DNA from: JBKQVT01 sp963804825
GTDB taxonomy: Bacteria; Planctomycetota; Planctomycetia; Pirellulales; Thermoguttaceae
Length of the DNA stretch: 64,000 nt
Assembly (NCBI GenBank): GCA_963804825.1
Contig: CAWDRV010000006.1
Location: 62,001 to 126,000, forward strand
Reading direction: 5' to 3'
Part shown: positions 56,307-64,000 of the stretch, in pieces
Layout: each line of letters opens with the position of its first letter
Numbering within the stretch: the stretch's first letter is position 1
Notes under the pieces: model-generated
Databases searched by the model: none
The model's input: only the letters and a program-made list of their open reading frames with translations
Told to the model about the DNA's origin: nothing
Translations under genes and position numbers: made by a program

Positions 56307-56370
56307 GGGTGCCACGGTTGGCTTGCCCAACCGTGTTTCAGCACGGCTGGACAAGCCAGCAGTGGCACCC
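56307..56370. repeat. TGCCAC-type palindromic element (copy of 33277 family)
   Basis: GGGTGCCAC at 56307-56315 is inverted as GTGGCACCC at 56362-56370, enclosing two hairpins (CACGGTTGGcttgCCCAACCGTG and CACGGCTGGacaaGCCAGCAGTG). It lies between trpF and ahcY. Confidence 0.7.
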
Positions 56371-56486
56371 AACGTGTCAACCAAGCAGGGTGGGGGCACT
56401 GGCCGTTCGCCACCTTGCCAACGCGGGCGTCGGCAACGTATGATGAGCGACGGGTGTTGACAAGGTCCTTGGAAGGAGAGCGTGTC

Positions 56487-57803
<1,317 letters not shown>

Positions 57804-57863
57804 ACAAGCGAACGGCCAGCGGCGTGCGAAACCGCAAGCGAGGTTCAACGTCCACGGTCGCGG

Positions 57864-57892
57864 AGCCCGCCCGACGCAGTCGGGCGGCTTTT
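57864..57892 (+). terminator. Terminator after ahcY
   Basis: GCCCGAC (57869-57875) pairs with GTCGGGC (57879-57885), with outer AGCC/GGCT pairs and a TTTT run at 57889-57892. A TAATCCCCAATCCCC array follows at once (57893-57922). Confidence 0.65.
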
Positions 57893-57934
57893 CTAATCCC
57901 CAATCCCCAATCCCCAATCCCTTGCCCCCAACCC

Positions 57935-59239
57935 ATGCCCGAAATTCAAGCCTTCCGCGCCCTACGCTACGACCTTGGCCACGTCGGCTCGCTGAGCGAC
58001 GTGGTCGCGCCGCCCTACGACGTGATCGACCCCGACTTGCAGGAGCAGCTTTATCGGAAGCATCCCTGCAACGTCGTCCGCCTGATCCTGAACCGGATCG
58101 AGCCGGGCGACGACGACGAGGTCAATAACCGCTACACCCGGGCGAACCGCTTCCTGAAAGATTGGCTGTCCGAGGGCGTGCTGTTCGCCGAGTCCGACCC
58201 GGCCATCTACGTCTATCACCAGGAGTTCAGCTACGCGGGCGCGGCGTACACGCGGCGGGGTTTCATGGCACGGCTCCGCCTGTCGCGGTTCGGCGAGGGC
58301 CAGGTCTTCCCGCACGAGGAAACGCTCTCCGGGCCGAAGGTCGATCGGCTCATGCTGACCACGGTCTGCAAGGCGAACCTCAGCCAGGTCTTCGGCCTGT
58401 ATCCCGATCCCTCGAACCAGGCGCAGCGGATCCTCGACGAGGCCATCGCGCGGCTGACGCCCCTGGTGGCCACCGATCACCTCGGCGTGGTCAACCGGCT
58501 TTGGCCGGTGACCGACGTGTCGGCGATCGCCGCCCTTTCCAGCCTGATCGGGCCGCGGCCAATCTTCATCGCCGACGGCCATCATCGCTATGAGACCGCC
58601 TGCAACTACCGCGACCACATCCACCAGACCGGCGGCCTGACGCCCGAACATCCGGCCAACTTCGTTCTGATGATGTGCGTCGCCATGGAAGACCCGGGCC
58701 TGATCGTGCTGCCGACGCATCGGCTCTTCCGCGGCTTGCCGGCCATGAGCAACGGCGAGCTGGCCGCGCGGCTGGGCGACTGCTTCGCCATGCGGCCAGC
58801 CGGCCAGGGGCCCGACGCCGCTAGCGACGTTTGGGACGACATCGCCACCGGCAGCGACCAAGGGACCCTCGGCCTGTTCACGCAGAAGGATCGGCAGTGG
58901 ACGGTGGCCACGCTGACCGACGCCGGGCGGGCCCGAATGGCCGACGTGGCCAAGGAACACACCGAGCCGTGGCGGGCGTTGGGCGTGAGCATCCTCCATC
59001 GGCTGCTGATCGAGAACCTCCTGCGCGGCGCGAAGTTGCCGAAGCCCAAGTACGTTCATCTGGTCGAGGAAGTGGTGGCGGGCCTTCGCACGGGCGAGTT
59101 CCCGCTGGCCGCGCTGGTCATGCCCGCCACGGTCCAGGACATCCGCACGATCAGTTCCAGCGGCGAGCGGATGCCGGCCAAGAGTACGTATTTCTATCCC
59201 AAGCTGCTGAGCGGCCTGGTCATCAATCCGCTGGAGTGA
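57935..59239 (+). CDS. DUF1015 domain protein
   Basis: This 434-residue protein has the DUF1015 signatures VVAPPYDVI, VFPHEETLSGPKVDRL and IFIADGHHRYETA. The start MPEIQAFRALRYD (57935) was chosen because upstream sequence is a repeat array. DUF1015 genes are widespread; enzymatic function is not established, though the motifs suggest a catalytic pocket. It precedes the parS-like cluster and parAB. Confidence 0.93.
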   Translation: MPEIQAFRALRYDLGHVGSLSDVVAPPYDVIDPDLQEQLYRKHPCNVVRLILNRIEPGDDDEVNNRYTRANRFLKDWLSEGVLFAESDPAIYVYHQEFSYAGAAYTRRGFMARLRLSRFGEGQVFPHEETLSGPKVDRLMLTTVCKANLSQVFGLYPDPSNQAQRILDEAIARLTPLVATDHLGVVNRLWPVTDVSAIAALSSLIGPRPIFIADGHHRYETACNYRDHIHQTGGLTPEHPANFVLMMCVAMEDPGLIVLPTHRLFRGLPAMSNGELAARLGDCFAMRPAGQGPDAASDVWDDIATGSDQGTLGLFTQKDRQWTVATLTDAGRARMADVAKEHTEPWRALGVSILHRLLIENLLRGAKLPKPKYVHLVEEVVAGLRTGEFPLAALVMPATVQDIRTISSSGERMPAKSTYFYPKLLSGLVINPLE

Positions 59240-59244
59240 GAAGA

Positions 59245-59301
59245 GGGATTGGGGATTGGGGATTAGGGATTGGAAAAAGCCCCGCAACTGCGTCGCGGGG
59301 G
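59245..59301. repeat. GGGATTG array plus CCCCGC hairpin
   Basis: Four GGGATT units (59245-59272) are followed by AAAAAGCCCCGC and its partner GCGGGG. The T-run of this hairpin is on the minus strand, so it is not a plus-strand terminator for DUF1015. It is a member of the GGGATTA/G repeat family. Confidence 0.6.
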
Positions 59302-59321
59302 GCCGCGGTGCGTCTCCCTCC

Positions 59322-59337
59322 GGTTCCACGTGGAACC
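59322..59337. other. parS-like site 1
   Basis: GGTTCCACGTGGAACC is a perfect palindrome (18 bp counting the outer C/G pair) and a close match to the ParB site consensus TGTTNCACGTGNAACA. It lies 405 bp upstream of parA. Confidence 0.7.
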
Positions 59338-59426
59338 GGTGGTGGCACGATTTTCGTCGCTGCTCGCCGTCACGTTGTCTTAGTTTTTCATTGAACTACG
59401 CGCACCGGTGCTGATTTCAAACTGGA

Positions 59427-59442
59427 TGTTTCACATGAAACA
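59427..59442. other. parS-like site 2
   Basis: TGTTTCACATGAAACA differs from the classic TGTTTCACGTGAAACA by one central base. Confidence 0.75.
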
Positions 59443-59463
59443 GGCAATCCGGGGACAATCGGC

Positions 59464-59479
59464 GGTTTCACGTGGAACT
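59464..59479. other. parS-like site 3
   Basis: GGTTTCACGTGGAACT keeps the CACGTG centre and TTTC/GGAA arms; it is a weaker, partly symmetric match near parA. Confidence 0.6.
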
Positions 59480-59530
59480 TGACGAAGGAGACGGCAAACG
59501 TGGCCTAGCGTGCGGATGAGACACGCCGCC

Positions 59531-59662
59531 CCCGCGACGCAGTCGCGGGGCTTTTCCAATCCCCGCCCCCACAACGCAGTCGTGGGGCTTTTCCAATCCG
59601 CACCCCCCACGAACGCAGTCGTGGGGCTTCTCCAATCCCTAATCCCCAATCCCTAATCCCCG
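59531..59662. repeat. Three tandem hairpin units plus TAATCCC array upstream of parA
   Basis: Three successive 33-39 bp units contain CGCAGTCGcGGGGCTTTTCC-like sequence (59531-59563, 59564-59600, 59601-59639), each able to form a GC hairpin with a short T-run on the plus strand. A complementary GGGATTA-type array follows (59640-59662). They end 80 bp before parA. Confidence 0.65.
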
Positions 59663-59741
59663 TTTCCTCCAAACTGGCATTCCCCCGCGGTTGTCTCCGC
59701 TGCTACAATCCCGGCCGGTGAAAACGGCAAGGAGGCCAGTC

Positions 59742-60488
59742 ATGGGCCGGACCCTTTGTGTGGCCAACCAAAAAGGCGGCGTGGGCAAGACGACCACCGC
59801 CGTGAACCTGGCCGGCGGGCTGGCACGGGCCGGTTGCCAAACGCTGCTGGTCGATCTCGACCCGCAGTGCAACGCCACCACCGGGCTGGGCCGAAAGCCG
59901 GTCGCCAGCCATCCGCTGGTGGCCGGCACGTCGATCCGGCAGGGCGTGGTCGCTTGCGACGTGCCGCAGTTGGACCTGCTGCCCGGCAGCCGGAGTTTCC
60001 GCGACGTCGAGCTGCTCACTCGCGACGACGCCCAGCAGGCGGCCCGTTTGCGCGAGCACCTGGCCTTGGGCTTCAGCGCCTATGACTTCGTGTTGATCGA
60101 TTGCCCGCCGTCGCTGGGGCCGTTGACCAAGACGGCCCTGGCCAGTTCGACCGAGGTGCTGATGCCGATCCAGTGCGAGTTCTTCGCCATGGAAGGGCTG
60201 ACGCAGATGATCGAGGTCATCCGCGAGGTGATCCAGGGTCAGGCCCATCAGTTGCAGTTCGGCGGCATCGTGTTGACGATGTACGACCACAGCCTGGAGC
60301 TGACCCGGGAGGTGGACCAGGAGGTGCGGGAGTTTTTCGGGGAGATTGTTTACCAGACCGTGATTCCGCGCGACGTGGCGGTGTCGGAAGCGCCCAGCCA
60401 CGGCAAGACGGTGATCGAGTACGACCCGCGCGCTCGCGGCGCCCGGGCCTATGTGGAACTTTGCATGGAGGTACTGGACCGTGAATAA
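59742..60488 (+). CDS. parA: Chromosome partition ATPase ParA/Soj
   Basis: The 248-residue deviant Walker ATPase begins GRTLCVANQKGGVGKTTTAVNLAGGL and has LLVDLDPQCNATTGLG plus VLIDCPPSLGPLT. It moves ParB-parS complexes along the nucleoid. GGAGG lies upstream of ATG 59742. An in-frame ATG at 59691 is not supported. The stop overlaps the ParB start by 8 nt, and three parS-like sites lie upstream. Confidence 0.95.
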   Translation: MGRTLCVANQKGGVGKTTTAVNLAGGLARAGCQTLLVDLDPQCNATTGLGRKPVASHPLVAGTSIRQGVVACDVPQLDLLPGSRSFRDVELLTRDDAQQAARLREHLALGFSAYDFVLIDCPPSLGPLTKTALASSTEVLMPIQCEFFAMEGLTQMIEVIREVIQGQAHQLQFGGIVLTMYDHSLELTREVDQEVREFFGEIVYQTVIPRDVAVSEAPSHGKTVIEYDPRARGARAYVELCMEVLDRE

Positions 60489-61606
60489 AGAACGACGTTT
60501 GGGACGTGGCTTGGAGGCCTTGTTGGGCGGACTGCCGGGTTGGTCGGGGTTGGGGGCGTCGAAGCCGGCGGCGGGGGTTCCCTTGACCGCGATGCCGGAG
60601 GTCGGGACGCCTGCCGGCCAGGCCGCTCCGTCCGTCGAGGATCCGTACGCCCCGCCGGGCGCATCGCAGCCGGGACAACCGATCCCCGGGACGCCGGCAT
60701 TCGACCCGTTCGAGCATCCGTCCGGAGTGCAGCCGTCCGTGCAGCCGGCGACGGCGGCCGGCGGACCCCTGCGGCTGGAGATCGATCAGATCGCCAGCAA
60801 TCCGATCCAGCCCCGGCAGGACTTCGACACCGAGGAGCTGCGGACCTTGTCCGAGAGCATCGCCGCCCACGGACTGCTCCAGCCCGTGGTCGTCCGTCGC
60901 GTGGGCGATCGCTACGAGTTGATCGCCGGCGAGCGGCGTCTGCAGGCGGCCAAGCGCGCGGGCTGGACCGACGTGCCGGTCAGCGTCATCGAGGCCGACG
61001 ACCGGCAGACGGCCGAATTGGCCATCATCGAAAACCTGCATCGCAAGGACCTCAACGCGTTGGAGAAGGCGGCCTCGTTCCAACGCTACCTCGAACGCTA
61101 TGGTTGCACCCAGGAGGAGCTGGCCGGCCGGCTGAATTTGGACCGCTCGACCATCGCCAATTTGATCCGGCTGTTGGAGTTGCCCGAGCCGGTGCAGGAG
61201 GCGATCCGTCAGGGGAAGATCACCCAGGGTCACGCGCGGGCGATGCTTCCTTTGGGGGATGAGCGAGAGCAGATTGCGTTTTGCGAGCGTATTCAGAAAG
61301 AGGGGCTTAATGTACGCCAGACGGAGGATATGGTTCAGGATATGATCCAGCAGGCGGATCAGGGGCCGTTGGGGGTGATTGGCCGCGACGGCAAGCCGTC
61401 GCGTCCGCGCAAGGCGCGAAGCGAGCACTTGGCGGCGTTGGAGCAGGAGCTTCGGGCGGCGTTGGGCACGCGGGTGAAGTTGACGCCACGACGCCCGGGG
61501 TCGCGGCAAGTTGGAGATTCATTTTCAGAGTCACGAGGAGTTCGAGCGGATTCGGCGGCACATTTGCGATTCGCGTCCGCCGACCGTGCAGATTCAAGCG
61601 GGGTAA
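60481..61606 (+). CDS. parB: Chromosome partition protein ParB (frameshifted at C-terminus)
   Basis: A GTG start overlaps the parA stop. The N-terminus RRLGRGLEALLGG is followed by a Pro/Gly/Ala-rich linker, the ParB/sulfiredoxin CTPase domain (IQPRQDFDTEELRTLSESI, LIAGERRLQAAKRAGW, IIENLHRKDLNALEKA) and HTH QEELAGRLNLDRSTIANLIR. The frame breaks near 61503; the other frame gives the expected C-terminal dimer domain (LEIHFQSHEEFERI) and stops at 61606. About 375 residues after repair. Likely an indel. Confidence 0.93.
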
Positions 61607-62128
61607 GCGGAAAGGGATTGGGGATTACAGTAGTTCCAAGTTCGGCCGAATGTGAGGCAATGAACGCAACTTGTTGTTTGGAAACCTCTTGCAACCCGCG
61701 TGGCGTCTGATATCGGAGGCACCTCGGATCAAAACGTTTGTCATTTGCCAGCGGGGACAAGTGGGGTGATGGCAAAGTGGGTAAAACACCGAGAAAATGG
61801 GCTGCAATGGCTTGTCGGAGGGTTTACAAGAAAATCATGATGCCGTTGCCGCGAGCCACGTCCCGAGTCGGCGGTCATCTCCGAACTGCCGGTCGTGCCA
61901 TAACTCCTGTTGTAAACGCACATTAGGTGTACTCCTCTGAAAAGGCCGAACTTGGAACTACTGGATTAGGGATTGGAAAGCCCCGCGACTGTGTCGCGGG
62001 GGCGGCGTGGTCGAGGACATTGGCCCCCGCTTGCGGTTTCGCCTGAACTTGCGTCGGGCCTGCCGCCGCAGCACGTGGACGACGATTGGTTGCGGCTGCA
62101 CCCCTTGGGGGTTAATATGGACGAGGCG
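61607..62128. other. Intergenic region between parB and tRNA-Pro
   Basis: A 520-bp spacer with no supported gene. It contains GGGATTGGGGATTA traces at 61612-61628 and another GGATTAGGGATTGG plus CCCCGCGAC hairpin at 61963-62001, members of the repeat family seen around parA. Confidence 0.5.
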
Positions 62129-62208
<80 letters not shown>

Positions 62209-62216
62209 CTTAAGAA

Positions 62217-62250
62217 AAAGCCCTTCGGCCCGCACGTCGAAGGGCTTTCT
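62217..62250 (+). terminator. Terminator after tRNA-Pro
   Basis: AAAGCCCTTCG (62217-62227) pairs with CGAAGGGCTTT (62238-62248), then TCT. Confidence 0.75.
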
Positions 62251-62397
62251 CCTTGTGGAGATTGGAGTTACGCCACCCATGAAGTAATTGTGATCCCTTG
62301 TCCTGACAAAAATACTTCGCCCCCCTATTCTAGCCCAAGTTCGCCAGTGATCGACGTAAGTAGTTGCGGCGCAAGGGGTGGTTCCCAAAAGTCTTCA

Positions 62398-64000
62398 CTA
62401 CAAACCCGCCATTGGTCGGGTGGGCAACCGTAGCCGCAGTCGTTGCAGCAGGATGGCCTGGTGGTCCGTCGGCCGGGTCACGCAACGCTTGCGGATCTCG
62501 GTGCCCTGACGCGTCGGCAACACCACATCGACCAAGCGGATATTGCCCAGTTCCTCGAACACCCGGCGCGGCTCGTGGCCCAGCCCGGCGCTGGCAGTTC
62601 TGGGCCAGCGTCTTCCAAAGCACATAGGCCAGGAAGCAGACGAAAATGTGGGCCAAGACCCGCTCTTCCTTCTGGTGCCAAATCGGACGGATCGACAGGT
62701 CGCTCTTGTGGATGCGAAAGGCCGCCTCGGCCTCCGTCAATTGGATGTAGGTGTTCCAGAGGTCCTCGTCGCTCCAGTCGCTGATGTTGGTACGCAGCAG
62801 GTAACAGCCTTCGCTCAAGGCAGCCCAGTCGCGCCACGCCTCGACCTTGTTCCAACGCAGGGTCGCCCGATTTTCTTCTCCCGTCCGCACCTCGACTTGG
62901 AACAGTCCGGCCGCCCGGCTGTTTCGGCCCAAGAGGCGCCCCACCCGTTGTCCCACCACGGCTCGGTCCAAGCGCTGGCGTTGGCAAGTGGCCGCGATGC
63001 GCCGCAGGCCCTCTTCAATGCGTTGTTCGAAGCGGGCGTGCATCGCCTTCTCTTTCTCGCGCCGGTCACGACTGCGGCAGAGCACGAAGGTCTCGGCGCT
63101 TCCGGCGACGGACAAAGCTTGGTTTCTACGCCGTCGCGGATCGCGTGCCAGTCCTCGGCCAACAGTTCGCGTTGGAACCGTTTCAGCATGCTCTTCGGCG
63201 TGCCCACGAGGTACTGCCGCTGCTGCTGCCGCAGAAAAGCAATGTTCTCTTCGGAAACCATGCCCCGGTCCGTGACCCAAATCCGCTCCGCGCGTCCATA
63301 ACGCCGTTCCATCGTCTCGACGATCTCCGCCAGCGTGGTCACGTCGTTGCGATTCCCGGCGAAAACCTCGTAGCCCAGCGGCATGCCGCACCTCGACACC
63401 ACCAGGCCGATGCACACCTGCTTGCAGTCCGGCCGGTGGTCGCGCGAGTGGCCGCGCTGTGCCAAGGGATTGCCGCGGGCCTCGCCTTCAAAATAGGTGC
63501 TCGTCACGTCGTACAACAGCAAGTCGTACTCCAGGGCAAACAGTTCCCCAAGCCGTCCTTTCAAGAACACCTCCAACGCCTCCTTGTGCGGCAACAAGGC
63601 GTCCAAAGCCCGATACAGCCGTTGCTCGTTGACCTTGGCCGCGGGCACGCCCAGCAACTCGGCCAAGGGGCTTTGGGCATAGAAATGCTCGACGATGTGC
63701 AGTTCGCTCGACGGCTCACACAGACGACAGAGCACCAAAACCAAGGCCATCAGCGACCAGGGCACCTGCTCCTCGCCGCGGGGAAGGACCTGCTGGAGAA
63801 ATTCGTGCAGCCCGAGTTGCCGCACCAACTCCAGTGCCAGCCACGGCCCGCCGAAAGCCACGGGGTTCTCCACGCGGACCCGCGCTGCATCCACTTCCAC
63901 CCACTGCGGCTGTACGTCGTCGAAGAGCCGTTGCTGCCGCGACCGCCGCCCGCCTTGGGCCGCCTCCTTGACGCCCAGCCGGCCGCGATCGTCGAGTTGG
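62398..64000 (-). mobile_element. IS1634-like transposase gene, incomplete at right edge, two frameshifts
   Basis: The frame is open at the right edge (DDRGRLGVKEAAQGGRRS upstream of VENPVAFGGPWLALELVRQL), continues with LEYDLLLYDVTSTYFEGEA (first catalytic Asp region) and VTDRGMVSEENIAFLRQQ (second Asp), changes frame near 63100, then YVLWKTLAQNCQ and, after a break near 62590, EPRRVFEELGNIRLVDVVLPT to a stop at 62398. DDE motif layout and the closing domain match the IS1634 group of the IS4 superfamily. It lies 195 bp after tRNA-Pro. The terminal inverted repeat at the left end could not be identified with only one end in view. Confidence 0.8.

Noticed and set aside
56284..56486. Possible SAH riboswitch upstream of ahcY
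   Set aside because: The leader is filled by a palindromic repeat. I could not place the conserved SAH riboswitch core or its pseudoknot partner.
59531..59662. Possible CRISPR array
   Set aside because: The units are GC hairpins with short unrelated spacers of uneven length and no cas genes; they are a tandem terminator-like repeat.

Overview
The window looks like a chromosomal segment of a planctomycete, most likely of the Pirellulales type. The evidence is high GC, a secreted protein with the N-terminal LEPR-xLL sorting motif, a BBP7-type outer-membrane barrel, a DUF1015 gene, Tad/Flp pilus genes, and many palindromic intergenic repeats of the kind seen in this phylum. About twenty reading-frame breaks fall in conserved genes (ispG, kdpA, kdpB, parB, rlmKL, the kdp-linked sigma-54 activator and others). 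So many breaks in housekeeping genes point to indel errors in a draft assembly rather than to many dead genes. I annotate these loci as single genes and give the approximate break positions.

Layout. 0-4 kb: start of a lipoprotein gene running off the left edge, ispG, and a HEAT-repeat gene. 4-17.4 kb: a Kdp potassium-uptake region. It holds a stand-alone KdpD sensor domain, a separate HAMP/PAS histidine kinase, an NtrC-type sigma-54 activator, a small membrane protein and kdpFABC with an extra 31-residue membrane peptide. A two-gene cassette (zinc-ribbon protein plus membrane-anchored DUF4041/T5orf172 protein) and a Uma2 gene lie inside this region. A -24/-12 type promoter with repeated GTTGCAT motifs sits upstream of the operon. 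17.4-27 kb: an SPFH protein, a BBP7 barrel and a Tad pilus block (cpaE, cpaC, cpaB, prepilin peptidase, a 36-residue membrane peptide, flp pilin).

27-42 kb: a YfhO-like membrane protein with a GT2 glycosyltransferase, small unknown genes, motA/motB, a secreted protein, a GT9 glycosyltransferase, a POT-family peptide transporter, an M2-like metallopeptidase, greA with a terminator in its leader, and an EF-hand protein. 42-50 kb: a secreted LEPR-xLL calpain-like protease, ybaK, a three-gene operon ending in an RMF/CrpP-like protein, rlmKL and a small lipoprotein. 50-55.4 kb: a secreted alpha/beta hydrolase and a three-gene polysaccharide operon (Wzz-like protein, ExeA-like AAA ATPase, MinD/CpsD-like ATPase with a degenerate P-loop). 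55.6-62.2 kb: trpF, ahcY, DUF1015, three parS-like sites, parA, parB and tRNA-Pro(UGG). 62.4 kb to the right edge: an IS1634-like transposase, incomplete at the edge.

The best candidates for undescribed biology are: the Kdp locus wired to a sigma-54 activator with a split sensor; the zinc-ribbon/DUF4041-T5orf172 gene pair; a palindromic repeat that has entered and expanded within a coding sequence; tandem hairpin and GGGATTA-type arrays around parAB; and several small membrane or basic proteins.
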